The notes: generated by a model not told the origin, from the letters alone. Shown: positions 1-12,283, counted from the first letter of the stretch. The stretch is DNA of 64,000 bases from Burkholderiaceae bacterium (GCA_004323695.1 SCRU01000059.1:1-64000); one strand, 5' to 3'. A program made the numbers and translations.

Positions 1-11
1 CAATGAAGTGC

Positions 12-34
12 ATGGTGCCGATCCTCGGCACCAT
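12..34. terminator. Perfect 10-bp inverted repeat with 3-nt loop, terminator-like hairpin
   Basis: ATGGTGCCGA-tcc-TCGGCACCAT; no strong T-run. Confidence 0.35.
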
Positions 35-117
35 TTCAACAGACCGGGCCAACCCTCGCTTGCTTCGTCTGCTGGACAAGGCTGCTCAGCAACACGATGA
101 CCAGGTAATTGGAATCA

Positions 118-411
118 ATGAAACAGGTTATTCGCACTCCAGCTGCCGTCCCACCTGAACTCGTCATGAAAGCAGGACTGGCCAGACAACGCGCGCCAGG
201 CGCCGGCGTAAAGCCAATGGACGGCGTCGGGCAAGTGGCGCGCCGCAACGTCATGATCGACCCTGCGGGTCTGGAGATCCTGGAGAAGATCGGTGGCGGC
301 AATCTGTCGCTGGGCGTGCGCGAGGCCGCGCGACGGCTGCAAGAGAGCGGAGACACAGCCAAGTTCACGAAGAAGCGGCACGAGGCCCGCAAAAACAACG
401 TGAAAGGTTGA
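118..411 (+). CDS. hypothetical protein
   Basis: ORF with ATG at 118; small, no recognised domain. Confidence 0.4.
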   Translation: MKQVIRTPAAVPPELVMKAGLARQRAPGAGVKPMDGVGQVARRNVMIDPAGLEILEKIGGGNLSLGVREAARRLQESGDTAKFTKKRHEARKNNVKG

Positions 412-416
412 ATTGG

Positions 417-493
417 TGGTCGGCGTGAAAGGATTCGAACCTTCGACCCCTTGCACCCCATGCAAGTGCGCTACCAGGCTGCGCTACACGCCG
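417..493 (-). tRNA. tRNA-Pro(GGG)
   Basis: CGGCGTG...CACGCCGACCA, anticodon loop ATGGGGT, GTTCGAATC T-loop, encoded CCA. Confidence 0.93.
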
Positions 494-582
494 AGAGGCT
501 TTGAATTGTAGCGATGTCGGCCAGGTGTGTAAGCCGGTGCGAGTCGCCGCCTGTTCCGGTCGGCCGAACCATCAACCGATGC

Positions 583-1299
583 CTATCCCCGTACCCTGGT
601 CGTGTCGGTAGGCAAGACAATTTCGACATCCCCTTCGCGCGACAGATTCTCGGTGATTACACGAGCCCACTCGTTTACGCTCTGGTACGCCTTTACAAGC
701 CGGCCCTCGGTTGCGCGAAAAAGCAGTTTGGGCTCCCGGCCGTCCACTGAATTGTCATAGACGTATGAACGATCAGCCAACGTAGCGGCGATTATGCAGT
801 TGGCAATTGACTTGGAATACCGCGAGATAATCTTTGGAATCGGCACGTCATGGCCACCCTCCATCACTCGGCGGGCAACGCGAGCTGCATTGATGGATGG
901 GTTGTCGGTACCGACGAAAAACAACCGCACGAAGTAACCGGAGACCTTGGCCCTCTCGATGAAATCGAGCTTGTCGGGGGCTGACAGGACGGTCTCGAAG
1001 GCTATGCTCTCTTGGTGAGCCAGTGCATGTTCCCGCATCTGCACTGCCTTGTTTGCTGCAGCAAGGACAGCTTCGTTTGAGTTCCAGTCTCCATAAACAT
1101 CCCGAGCGATGTTGTCGGGATTGATGTAGGTGCAGCCGTCAATCCAGCGGTGCTGCAATACCTTGGTTGTCAAGGAAGTCTTGCCAGAGCCGTTAGGCCC
1201 AGCGACGACGATCAGGACCGGCCGCCGAGATGCCACGCTTGGCACATCATCCTTGGAAATCAGGCGAAGGCTGGCGCATCGCGAAAGCGGCCATGGCAT
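583..1299 (-). CDS. zeta-toxin-like P-loop kinase
   Basis: VLIVVAGPNGSGKTSLT Walker A, YINPDNIA and FETVLS motifs typical of zeta toxin/ZTL family. Confidence 0.8.
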   Translation of the reverse strand: MPWPLSRCASLRLISKDDVPSVASRRPVLIVVAGPNGSGKTSLTTKVLQHRWIDGCTYINPDNIARDVYGDWNSNEAVLAAANKAVQMREHALAHQESIAFETVLSAPDKLDFIERAKVSGYFVRLFFVGTDNPSINAARVARRVMEGGHDVPIPKIISRYSKSIANCIIAATLADRSYVYDNSVDGREPKLLFRATEGRLVKAYQSVNEWARVITENLSREGDVEIVLPTDTTRVRG

Positions 1300-1472
1300 C
1301 CGAGGCGCTCCTCGATCAACTCGGCCGCCTGGGCGCGCAGGCCGCGCATCAGCGCAGCATCTGAGACTGAAGCCTTGGCATTGGCTTCGGCGGCCACGCT
1401 GCCCATCAACTCCTCAAGCTGCTCGTCGGAAGGTTCCTGCGAGCAGTCCAGTAAATCGATCACTCCATTCAT
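1260..1472 (-). CDS. small protein, probable antitoxin partner of the zeta-like toxin
   Basis: 70 aa, overlaps start of the zeta-like ORF, same strand. Confidence 0.55.
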   Translation of the reverse strand: MNGVIDLLDCSQEPSDEQLEELMGSVAAEANAKASVSDAALMRGLRAQAAELIEERLGCHGRFRDAPAFA

Positions 1473-1574
1473 GATGCCACTCCTTGGCTTGTATGGTTCG
1501 ATTTTAAGGCACATTGAAGATTTCGGCGTGCTCTTATTTCTTTGGTGCTTCGCCGGGCCTGCTGGTTCTGCGAT

Positions 1575-2354
1575 TCAAGGGTGCATTCCACGCTCCCCTG
1601 TGGGCCATACCTCTGCGGTTGCTTCGAACGGAACCAGCATCTCTTCGGCTTCGAGCTCTCGGCTCTCGCTGTTGTGAATTGCGACATGCTCGATGGCGGC
1701 CATGGCGCTTTCTCGCGTAACGAAGTCGGTTGTCTCAGAACCGTCGGAGGTTGTATTGATTGTAGCGGCGCGAGGCTCGGCCTGAGCCTCAGTTTCAAGT
1801 TGGATCAGCGCACCACGCACTGCATCGCAAATTCGGTTCAGGCAGTCGTACTCAGGGTTGGACTCGCGTGCCTTTTCGTCCACAATGTGCCACCACTCCT
1901 CACAGAATATCTCTGACAGTAGATTGCCGTGATCCCAGCAGGAGATTGGAGATTCACAATGCCGAAGTTCATCAAGCGAATCGAAGAGTTGGCGCGCTTC
2001 GTCTTTGCCAAGAGACCCAAACTCGAGTGCAGATCCAGTTTGACCGCCACGACGTCGTTCGCGAATGGTTTCCCTTGCGAGCTTCTCCAGCGCCTCGGCA
2101 CTGAATCGAGTTGGCTCAAGGTTTTTCCCTGAGGCCAGGTTCTGAATGAGATAGTCGTTATCGCACTTGCAAAAAAACTGTGCGAGGGTATTGTTCCCCA
2201 TAGCACCCCAATAGGATGCCCAGGCCCTCCCCCAGCACTCGATATTGATGCGCCCTTTCCCAGGGTCAAGGTCGTCGAGCGTGACGCGGATTGGATCGAG
2301 TCTAGGCACAGCGGTGATGCGCACAATGCGGACCATGCCAGATTCGACCTTCAT
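1575..2354 (-). CDS. hypothetical protein, phage/plasmid type
   Basis: 259-aa ORF starting VRIVRITAVPRLDPIRVTLDDLDPGKGRINIECWG. Confidence 0.6.
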   Translation of the reverse strand: MKVESGMVRIVRITAVPRLDPIRVTLDDLDPGKGRINIECWGRAWASYWGAMGNNTLAQFFCKCDNDYLIQNLASGKNLEPTRFSAEALEKLARETIRERRRGGQTGSALEFGSLGKDEARQLFDSLDELRHCESPISCWDHGNLLSEIFCEEWWHIVDEKARESNPEYDCLNRICDAVRGALIQLETEAQAEPRAATINTTSDGSETTDFVTRESAMAAIEHVAIHNSESRELEAEEMLVPFEATAEVWPTGERGMHP

Positions 2355-2404
2355 AGCGCACCACCTTCAGAGTTCGTAACTTGATTCATACGCTGGATGA
2401 CACC

Positions 2405-4531
<2,127 letters not shown>

Positions 4532-4621
4532 TCAACACGGATTAATTACGTCTAGGTTAATTCCAACATCATTCAGAAATTGCGGGCATGACGCTTCGCC
4601 ATCAACTTTCGCCAAATTCAA

Positions 4622-4786
4622 ATGAACATTTCACACATGATCGTCTCATCGCTCATTCATGGGCTTGTCTATTCATCGATCTGGAAGGTGATGCGCGGCC
4701 TGCCCATACCGGTTGCTATTGCCGTGGCGGTTGTGGGCGTCGGCGCAACCTATGCGGTCACGCGCATCTTGTCCAAGCGCCGGTAG
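4622..4786 (+). CDS. 54-aa small membrane protein (not in ORF track)
   Basis: MNISHMIVSSLIHGLVYSSIWKVMRGLPIPVAIAVAVVGVGATYAVTRILSKRR, one hydrophobic segment. Confidence 0.5.
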   Translation: MNISHMIVSSLIHGLVYSSIWKVMRGLPIPVAIAVAVVGVGATYAVTRILSKRR

Positions 4787-4826
4787 CGAGAATCACCTGA
4801 CTCAACCGAAGGAACAGGAGTTTCAG

Positions 4827-5180
4827 ATGGAACAAACCACCCACACCAAAGGTCCGTTGGAGTTTCAAGTCCTTGGAACAGATGGCTCTCAGGCTTTGAT
4901 AGTCGAAGAAGACGGAACCACGGTTGCCTATCTCTCGGCAAGCCAGAACAGCACCGCCCACGCCTCTCTCGAAGCGAATGTCCGCCTTTTTGCGATGGCA
5001 AACGTCTTGCTGGATGAACTGACGTCGCTTGAGAAGGCCATTCGCGAGGCAAAACTCAGCGATGCCGCCGACTTGCTGGTCCATGCAAAAAAAGCAAGGG
5101 CGGCAATTGGCAGAGCGTTGGGGCCACAGAAATCCGAAGCGACTCCGACTCAAGACGAATTGCTCCGCAACTCGATGTGA
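4827..5180 (+). CDS. hypothetical protein
   Basis: MEQTTHTKGPLEFQVLG..., preceded by AGGAACAGGAG. Confidence 0.6.
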   Translation: MEQTTHTKGPLEFQVLGTDGSQALIVEEDGTTVAYLSASQNSTAHASLEANVRLFAMANVLLDELTSLEKAIREAKLSDAADLLVHAKKARAAIGRALGPQKSEATPTQDELLRNSM

Positions 5181-5222
5181 TGAAGTTGATTGGAAAAAAT
5201 GAACCACGCGCAGTAATTCGTC

Positions 5223-5621
5223 ATGATCGATTCCCCCCTTTTCGAACAACACGTGGAACCCACAGCCGTCCTTCGGGACGCCGCCGATATCCTGGCTGGC
5301 TTCAGGTTCCGCTTTGCCAGTGAAGTAGACCTTCAAGATGGAATTAACCAGGCTCTTTTCCTGCGTGGAATCGGGTTCACTCGTGAGAAGGCGTTAACCC
5401 AGCGGGACCGCCCCGACTTCTTGTTGTCCACTGGCGTGGCCATTGAAGTCAAAGTGGCCGGCTCACTCTCCGATTTGATCCGCCAATGTAGCCGGTACGC
5501 CGAGCACCCTGACGTGACAGCGGTGCTTGCCGTTGGGACGCCGAGTTGGCTCAATCGAGTGCCGCAGCAGCTGGCCAGCAAGCCATTGCTCGGCCTGCGC
5601 ATCACGGCCAGCCTGTTCTGA
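5223..5621 (+). CDS. putative PD-(D/E)XK-like nuclease-domain protein
   Basis: DRPDFLLSTGVAIEVKVAGSLSDLIRQ resembles a PD-(D/E)XK core; ends 2 nt before helicase start. Confidence 0.6.
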   Translation: MIDSPLFEQHVEPTAVLRDAADILAGFRFRFASEVDLQDGINQALFLRGIGFTREKALTQRDRPDFLLSTGVAIEVKVAGSLSDLIRQCSRYAEHPDVTAVLAVGTPSWLNRVPQQLASKPLLGLRITASLF

Positions 5622-5623
5622 TC

Positions 5624-7408
5624 ATGGCCAAGCAGGCGCAAAGACTGTTCGGGGCCATCACGCTGGAAGGTGGATTCTGGCGCATCGAGTGCGAGGCCCA
5701 TGTGCGCTCGCGGCTCAAGAGGATGTTCCCCCAAGTGAATCAGCGTGCCGGCGATGTAGTGATGCTGTCCGACAGCGACGAAAATTCCAGGGAGTTGCTT
5801 TGGTTCACCGAGCGTTTCCCGATGAAGGTGACGCCACTGAAGTGGATGCGCCAGCGCGCCGCAGGTCATATCGAGTCTGAGAACAGGGTAATCGAGCTGC
5901 TGGCGCACCGGCGCCTGCTTGAGGATTTCGAACTAGCCAAACCGCCCCGCGACTACCAGCGCGAGGCCATCATGCTGGCCATGCTCAAAGGAGGCCTGCT
6001 CCTGGCGGACGATCCGGGAATCGGCAAGACCGTGACCGCCATTTGCGGTATGTCGCGACAGCAGCATCTTCCCGCCCTGGTCGTAACCTTATCCCATCTG
6101 ACCAATCAGTGGCGGAAAAAAATCAGCGAATTCGCGCCTGGCCTGAATGTGCATACCCTCAAGAGCGGCCGGCCCTACGACCTGTTGCCCAAGGCAAAAT
6201 GCCGCCGCAAGCAACAGCCTGAACTCTTCGCTGATGACCCCACCACAAGCCCCAAGCTCCCAGACGTCATCATCAGCAACTACCACAAGCTCCATGGCTG
6301 GTCGGATGTGCTCGCCGGCCTGGTGCGCTTCGTTGCGTTCGATGAAGTGCAGGAACTGCGCCATACCGACTCGAACAAATACGCCGCTGCCCGCCATATC
6401 GCGAGCAAGGCCGATTTGCGCTTGGGGCTGTCAGCCACTCCCATCTACAACATGGGTGAGGAATTTCACAGCGTTATCGAAGTTCTTTTGCCGGGCGCGC
6501 TCGGCACACGGGAAGAATTCCTGCGCGAGTGGTGCGTTGACGATCAGCGTATCAAGGACCCCAAGGCGTTCGGCGCGCATCTGCGCCGCGAAGGGATCAT
6601 GCTGCGGCGCACTCGCAAGGATGTCGGGCGCGAGTTGCCACCTTGCCAGATCGTTCCGCACACGATCAACAGCGACCGCCGCGAACTGGAGAAAATCCGG
6701 AGCACAGCGGCCGAACTGGCTCGCGTGATCCTGGCAAGCCAACAAGCGTTCCAAGGACAGAAATTCAGGGCCAGCCAGGAGTTCGACGCGCTCATGCGCC
6801 AGGCCACAGGGATCGCCAAAGCACCCTTCGTGGCCGAGTTCGTGAAAATGCTCATGGCCTCCGAAGAGAAGGTGATCGTGTACGCCTGGCACCGGGAGGT
6901 CTACACGATCCTGCAAGAGCAGTTGCGTGAATTCAACCCCCTGATGTTCACCGGCAGCGAGTCCGCAAAGCAAAAGGAAGAAGCCAAGCAGGCTTTCATC
7001 CATGGCGATTGCCGGATCTTGCTGATGTCGCTTCGCGCCGGTGCCGGCACCGACGGCCTGCAAAGCGTCTGCAAGGTCGGTGTGTTTGCCGAACTCGACT
7101 GGAGCCCGAGCGTGCATCATCAGTGCATCACCCGCTTTTGGCGCGACGAGCAAGATGAGCCATCAATGGCCTATTTCCTGTTGTCAGAGGATGGCTCGGA
7201 CCCGATCGTCTCGGAAATCGTCGGTGTCAAGAAGGGTCAAGTCGAAGGGGTCACCGACCCAGATGCGGCGCTGATCGAGTCACTTGAAACTGACCCAGGG
7301 AACATGAAAATGCTTGCCCGTGCTTACCTGGAAAAATTGGGTGAGCCTATCCCCGCCGAATCGAAAAACCAATCCGTAGCTCAGGAATCGGCAGCGGAAC
7401 TCGTTTAA
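5624..7408 (+). CDS. SNF2-like superfamily II helicase
   Basis: RDYQREAIMLAMLKGGLLLADDPGIGKT (I), VAFDEVQ (II), LGLSATP (III), LMSLRAGAGTDGLQ and HQCITRFWRDEQ (V/VI). Confidence 0.88.
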   Translation: MAKQAQRLFGAITLEGGFWRIECEAHVRSRLKRMFPQVNQRAGDVVMLSDSDENSRELLWFTERFPMKVTPLKWMRQRAAGHIESENRVIELLAHRRLLEDFELAKPPRDYQREAIMLAMLKGGLLLADDPGIGKTVTAICGMSRQQHLPALVVTLSHLTNQWRKKISEFAPGLNVHTLKSGRPYDLLPKAKCRRKQQPELFADDPTTSPKLPDVIISNYHKLHGWSDVLAGLVRFVAFDEVQELRHTDSNKYAAARHIASKADLRLGLSATPIYNMGEEFHSVIEVLLPGALGTREEFLREWCVDDQRIKDPKAFGAHLRREGIMLRRTRKDVGRELPPCQIVPHTINSDRRELEKIRSTAAELARVILASQQAFQGQKFRASQEFDALMRQATGIAKAPFVAEFVKMLMASEEKVIVYAWHREVYTILQEQLREFNPLMFTGSESAKQKEEAKQAFIHGDCRILLMSLRAGAGTDGLQSVCKVGVFAELDWSPSVHHQCITRFWRDEQDEPSMAYFLLSEDGSDPIVSEIVGVKKGQVEGVTDPDAALIESLETDPGNMKMLARAYLEKLGEPIPAESKNQSVAQESAAELV

Positions 7409-7431
7409 GTGGCAATAACAGGAAAAGATCC

Positions 7432-7983
7432 ATGACTTCAACTGCCGCAACACCTCTCCAAACAGGCCAAATTGTCGAACTGCGATTTCCAACCATGCTG
7501 CGCAAAATGTGGTCTGGCGGCGAAGTGCAGGCTTGGCTTGATGCGCTGCCTCCGATGTACCACTCGCCTTTTGCAGCTGGCGTCCAGCAAACCAAGACTG
7601 CGAACGCCCCTGAACTGCCCGAAGCGTTCCACCCGGACGCCTCTCATGTGCCACCTGAATATCGCGATGGCTGGAATGCCTGCCACAAGGTGTTCACGGC
7701 TGCAAAGACCCGCCGGGCTTTTGAAATCGCCGACGAGGCGATGTTCGAACTTCTGCTCTGCCATTGCCTCGCCGCACACGAACGCCATGCATTGCTTGGC
7801 CTAGTCGAAAAGTCGGTGCTAGGACTGGTTGATGAATCTGGCGTGGAAACGCGAACTCTTGCCCAGGCCGATCCTGCCATCGTCGAATCTTTCAACTGGC
7901 TATGTGCCCGTGGCTATGTCGAGATTGGTCGCGACAACCACGGCGAACACATTGTGGTCCTGCACCGGCTTGGCGAAGAATGA
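7432..7983 (+). CDS. hypothetical protein
   Basis: 183-aa ORF in same-strand run. Confidence 0.6.
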   Translation: MTSTAATPLQTGQIVELRFPTMLRKMWSGGEVQAWLDALPPMYHSPFAAGVQQTKTANAPELPEAFHPDASHVPPEYRDGWNACHKVFTAAKTRRAFEIADEAMFELLLCHCLAAHERHALLGLVEKSVLGLVDESGVETRTLAQADPAIVESFNWLCARGYVEIGRDNHGEHIVVLHRLGEE

Positions 7984-8028
7984 CCCTACACAAAACCTCA
8001 CCTCCAAAACGAGCAAGGAAAGAAACGT

Positions 8029-8346
8029 ATGAACTTCGACATGGAAAAAGATATTTTTGCAGAGCAACCCTATGGCAAGTTGGCCTTAAAGAAATTGGCT
8101 CCTGTTCCAGCGAACTTTCGATTGTATGAAGCTGGGTGGCTAGGCAAACGCCATGAAGATTGGAATGTGATGGAAGTCACAGGAGCAGAGTTTCGTGTGG
8201 CGAAAACTGGTCCGAACAAAGGCAAGTTGTCGATCAAGGTCAAGGGAACGCAACGTAGCACACACGTCACTCGGGAAGAGATTGCTGTTGCAGCCACTGC
8301 CCAGACAGAAAAGGTGCCTGCAATCGGTTTCGGCTCGTTGCTGTAA
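8029..8346 (+). CDS. hypothetical protein
   Basis: 105-aa ORF preceded by aaggaaag. Confidence 0.6.
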   Translation: MNFDMEKDIFAEQPYGKLALKKLAPVPANFRLYEAGWLGKRHEDWNVMEVTGAEFRVAKTGPNKGKLSIKVKGTQRSTHVTREEIAVAATAQTEKVPAIGFGSLL

Positions 8347-9110
8347 TGTCGAGCGACCTTTATCACGGTGGTGGTCGAGTGGTTGGCGCACTTGCCTTAT
8401 CAGTTTTGTTCGCATTCACTGGTGCCCAGGCCTGCGCAGACTCGGTTCCCCCGCCCCCTACCAACGCTGAAGCCCAGGCAGCCTATGCCAGGTTCGCTGT
8501 GTCCTTTGTTACCCGACTGATCAAAACAGGGTTGCCGTACAAGATGACCAGCGAGCACCTGGCCGAGATCAACGCCTGGGCTCACAGCATGACGCTGGGC
8601 GACTGCGGCCCGCTCAACGATACGGACTCGGACCCTTTCGCGCCCGAAGGCACTCCCCCTCCTCCCCTGGTCTACAACTGCACGTGGGAAAACGGCGCGG
8701 GGGTGAGCTTCACCAGGGTTGCGAACACCGGGGCGTGGAGGATCAGCGACGACGCGACGGCAGCGCAAGGCGCCGGGGCAGTGCTGGACGGCAAGCCGCG
8801 CGAGGAAGAGAAAGTCGTGTCGGTACCAATTTTGCCGTCATCGACCGATGACGACTCCAACGGTTCCTCTTCCGGGTCAAAGCCAATACAGTCATCACAA
8901 CCTGAGGCGGCATCGCCACCAGCCCCCACCTACCTGACCGCAAGCAGATTCAATTCATTGCACTCGTTCTCGCCAGCGGAATTGATGGCCATGCCAAGCC
9001 CATACATCCCGCCAAGTGCTGCGCCGGCGGCGACGTCGCGGTTGCCTGGAGCGAATAGTCAGGGCAACGCAGGTCAGATGCCAACTCCATTCGCCCGCAG
9101 AGCGAAATAG
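8346..9110 (+). CDS. hypothetical exported protein
   Basis: N-terminal signal-peptide-like VVGALALSVLFAFTGAQACA, Pro-rich C-terminus. Confidence 0.6.
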   Translation: MSSDLYHGGGRVVGALALSVLFAFTGAQACADSVPPPPTNAEAQAAYARFAVSFVTRLIKTGLPYKMTSEHLAEINAWAHSMTLGDCGPLNDTDSDPFAPEGTPPPPLVYNCTWENGAGVSFTRVANTGAWRISDDATAAQGAGAVLDGKPREEEKVVSVPILPSSTDDDSNGSSSGSKPIQSSQPEAASPPAPTYLTASRFNSLHSFSPAELMAMPSPYIPPSAAPAATSRLPGANSQGNAGQMPTPFARRAK

Positions 9111-9211
9111 TCGCCGAGCCCCAGATATTCATGGTTTGAGAAAAATTAAGGTTTCGGTTCGTGTCAAAGTATCATCGCGGAATCATTTTGTAGATCAACT
9201 ACTATTCCATT

Positions 9212-9799
9212 GTGAGCTTGATAAGCGTCAAAACCTTGGATTTGGTCGATGCAGCCCTTGACTGGGCGGTCATCGTCGCCGAGCACGGGAGTTACGACCC
9301 GAACAAGCCAGAGCACGTTGCGCATTTCCTTGAATGTCGCAGTGGGCATCCGATGCACCAGCAGGCTCGGTATTCCGAGCGGTGGGACCACGCCGGCCCG
9401 ATCATCGCACGTGAAGGCATTGACTTCCATCAGATCAAGCACCACCCCTACGGAATCTATGAGTACCGAGCAGACAGAGCGGCGCTACCAGGCGCTGTGG
9501 TAGTGGCACGGCCAATGTTGCAGGGCCCTGGGCGCTGGGTACGGGTTCCAAAGCCGCCAGGTCCCAACGAAGGTAAATGGCTGGCACGAATGGCTGTCGA
9601 CCATCACCCCTTCGGTTGGTCAAAAAACGACTTCATGAGCCCAACCCCGCTCATCGCGGCCATGCGTTGCTATGTCGCGTCGAAATTTGGGGAATCAGTA
9701 CAAGTGCCAGAGGAGCTATTGAATGATGCCAGATCAATTCAGTTGTCTGATGAAGTAGTTTCAGAGAATGCGGAATCGCCCGCCGCGCCACGGCCGTAA
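9212..9799 (+). CDS. DUF2591 (NinX-like) family protein
   Basis: YSERWDHAGPIIAREGI... and SPTPLIAAMRCYVASKFGESVQVPEELL resemble DUF2591; ends AAPRP. Confidence 0.65.
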   Translation: MSLISVKTLDLVDAALDWAVIVAEHGSYDPNKPEHVAHFLECRSGHPMHQQARYSERWDHAGPIIAREGIDFHQIKHHPYGIYEYRADRAALPGAVVVARPMLQGPGRWVRVPKPPGPNEGKWLARMAVDHHPFGWSKNDFMSPTPLIAAMRCYVASKFGESVQVPEELLNDARSIQLSDEVVSENAESPAAPRP

Positions 9800-9828
9800 C
9801 GAATTAGCACCTTACAAGGAGCAAGAAA

Positions 9829-10245
9829 ATGGATGCCCCACACGCCCCACAAGAAGACTTCAAATACATGAACGCCGAGGAGGCGACAAAGGCGGTTGAA
9901 GGCGTTCTGTTGTCATCAATGAAAAAATCGTGGCCGCAGGCACATACTTGCTGCGTCGTTCTTTGGGGCGAGCGCCCAGGAGTCGGAGTCCGGGTGGCCG
10001 AAGTATCTTTCGTTTCGGAAGACGGGAAAGCCGGGATCTCCAGCATGGACTGCGACAGTTCAACACTTCTGTTGTGCGCTCTTGCTGAGCGGTCTATCCT
10101 CGCTCGCATGGTCTGCACTGGCTACAACGACAGTGAGCAAGCGCTGGAGGTGGAAGACGCCGACGCGGCCATGCTTGAAGAATTGAACAAGGATGCTCCG
10201 GCGAGCCCGGTTGCAGCGACTGCCGAAAGTGCCCCAACCAATTGA
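9829..10245 (+). CDS. hypothetical protein
   Basis: 138-aa ORF with SD-like aaggagcaag. Confidence 0.6.
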   Translation: MDAPHAPQEDFKYMNAEEATKAVEGVLLSSMKKSWPQAHTCCVVLWGERPGVGVRVAEVSFVSEDGKAGISSMDCDSSTLLLCALAERSILARMVCTGYNDSEQALEVEDADAAMLEELNKDAPASPVAATAESAPTN

Positions 10246-10253
10246 GAGAGCCC

Positions 10254-10859
10254 ATGGCGAATGACAAGCCGCGCGGCCCTGGCTATGAGCGCATCCACCT
10301 CATTCAAGATGATGTGCTGGAGAGGCTGGTCAGCCAATTCATGAATCGATCACCATTGGCATGGCCAGTGGTTTCTGCTCGCAAAGTACACCAGATCTGG
10401 AGTCAGTTCATCGACACCGGGCGTGTGAGTGACGAAATGCGGCTGCAGGAAGTTTTGGATACCATGCTGCAAAGTCTGGCTCACCTGCGCATTGCAAACA
10501 TCGTTTCCGGCCACGAACAGCAGAGTCCTGAATCGTTACTGGAGGATCGACTTCCAGCAGATCGGATCGAGGAATTTTGTGACTGGCTCATTGACGAAGA
10601 CTCAGGGCACTGGCGGATCAGCGACTACGGTGTTGGGCCATTGACCGACGCGATAGCGCTTGCCTTCGAAACTCGCACTCCAGAGGAGAGGCTGAAATAC
10701 ATGGATCGTGCGCTTCACGTCACGCACATGCGCGGAGACCTGTCGAGTCTCTTCATCGAGGGTGGCAGAGTAGCCATGATCGAGATCGACTGTTTGGTGC
10801 CGGGCGACGATGCGACCGATGAGTGTTCTGGCCGCGGTATCACCAGCGACAAACCTTGA
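10254..10859 (+). CDS. hypothetical protein
   Basis: MANDKPRGPGYERIHLIQDD..., follows previous gene closely. Confidence 0.6.
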   Translation: MANDKPRGPGYERIHLIQDDVLERLVSQFMNRSPLAWPVVSARKVHQIWSQFIDTGRVSDEMRLQEVLDTMLQSLAHLRIANIVSGHEQQSPESLLEDRLPADRIEEFCDWLIDEDSGHWRISDYGVGPLTDAIALAFETRTPEERLKYMDRALHVTHMRGDLSSLFIEGGRVAMIEIDCLVPGDDATDECSGRGITSDKP

Positions 10860-10882
10860 CTTGACGACGCTGGCAGTTGCCA

Positions 10883-12283
10883 TCATCCGCCTTGACGCTC
10901 TGCGTGCGAGCCATCATCCTCGGGCGGTTCGGATAAGAGTGGTGCAACAACCTGGCTGATGTGCGCCATGTTCTCTGAAGATGCGCGGCGCATGGGTGCC
11001 GATAGGCGATCATCCTTGCTGGCTCGCTCCCAGAAATCGTGAGCCGCCAGAAATGCTTGGTCCCAGATGTCGCCCCTCGCCCCAAGCGTCTGGAACGACG
11101 GATTCACGAGGTTAAGTTCTGGATCGATACCGCCGCCCATCTGAGCGTACATCATGGGCAGCATGTCGTACGCCGGCGCGAGATGCGTTGGGTGGCCGAG
11201 CTCATCGGTCATCAGCGACAAGTTCTCGAAGTGACGATCGTTATTGCCGATGAGCTCGGAAAATGCAGTAAGAACAAAAATGGTTCTCACCGCGCTGTCT
11301 TCAAGGATCCTGGACTGCTCACAGCGCTGCGCGAATGCCGGCCAGTTGTCCCTCCTACCAAACAACTCATCGTCAATGGCTCCAGCGGAGATCATCCCGC
11401 GTCGGCCAAATCGTCCAATGCGATCGAATCGACCCACCTCGAGGTATCCAAAGCCGGTGCTTTCGACATAGCGCGCTACGGCAGCAGGGACGCCCGTGTC
11501 TCTGAGTGCTCGAAGGGCCAACTCCTCCAGCACCAGCAACTCGGCAGATCTCGTCCCAGCTCTGGCGAACTTCACGATCAGGTGGCCTCGCTCCTGCGTC
11601 TCGCATGTGAATTTCGGCTGCTCGCCGCCGCTGCTACCGGAGCCGACCCTGGTGCGCGTCGTCTCGTTGGCCAGTTCCCAATAGGCTTGCTCGACCTTGC
11701 CGGGTGGAATTGGCACGCCTTGGCGCGAAGTCATGTGGGCTGCGAACGAATCTTGCCCCCAGATCAGAGATCCGGGCGTATCGGCTCCAAAGGCGCAAAG
11801 AAATTTGATCCGGTGATCGTCTGACCAGTCCCGCAGCGACGCCGGGACATCGATCTCGTTGGCCACGATCCTGGCCAACTTGGCACCAAGGTATCCGCTG
11901 GGGGCCGCGAAAGCCATTGCCGGCGGCAATCCCTCGTACAGGCGGTTTCCTGTATGACCAGATTCGACCCACGTTCCACCACCACGTAGGAAACTTGCCG
12001 CTCCAACCTGGGCCACATGGCCGTCTTCGCCTACGCGGTAAATCGGCTGGGGGGAGAAAACCACCTCCTGTCGCAGCAAGGCGTACCGCGGCGTGCGCAC
12101 GCCCGGCTCACGAAACCGGATGATGTTTGGGATTTTCTGAATAGTTCGTGAAAGAGTGGGCTGACTCGAATCCAGGAGCCGAAGCAATTCACCGCTTGAG
12201 CGAGGACCACGCCAAAGAGCTTCGCGAATCGCCGTGGCGCGCTCAGTCTCTTGTTCCCTTGCCAAGGTCTGTGAGGAATTCAT
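10883..12283 (-). CDS. HipA-family kinase-like protein with N-terminal wHTH-like region
   Basis: GSSGGEQPKFTC, HLIVKFA, LIGNNDRHFENLSLMTDE, APAYDMLPM motifs of HipA. Confidence 0.85.
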   Translation of the reverse strand: MNSSQTLAREQETERATAIREALWRGPRSSGELLRLLDSSQPTLSRTIQKIPNIIRFREPGVRTPRYALLRQEVVFSPQPIYRVGEDGHVAQVGAASFLRGGGTWVESGHTGNRLYEGLPPAMAFAAPSGYLGAKLARIVANEIDVPASLRDWSDDHRIKFLCAFGADTPGSLIWGQDSFAAHMTSRQGVPIPPGKVEQAYWELANETTRTRVGSGSSGGEQPKFTCETQERGHLIVKFARAGTRSAELLVLEELALRALRDTGVPAAVARYVESTGFGYLEVGRFDRIGRFGRRGMISAGAIDDELFGRRDNWPAFAQRCEQSRILEDSAVRTIFVLTAFSELIGNNDRHFENLSLMTDELGHPTHLAPAYDMLPMMYAQMGGGIDPELNLVNPSFQTLGARGDIWDQAFLAAHDFWERASKDDRLSAPMRRASSENMAHISQVVAPLLSEPPEDDGSHAERQGG

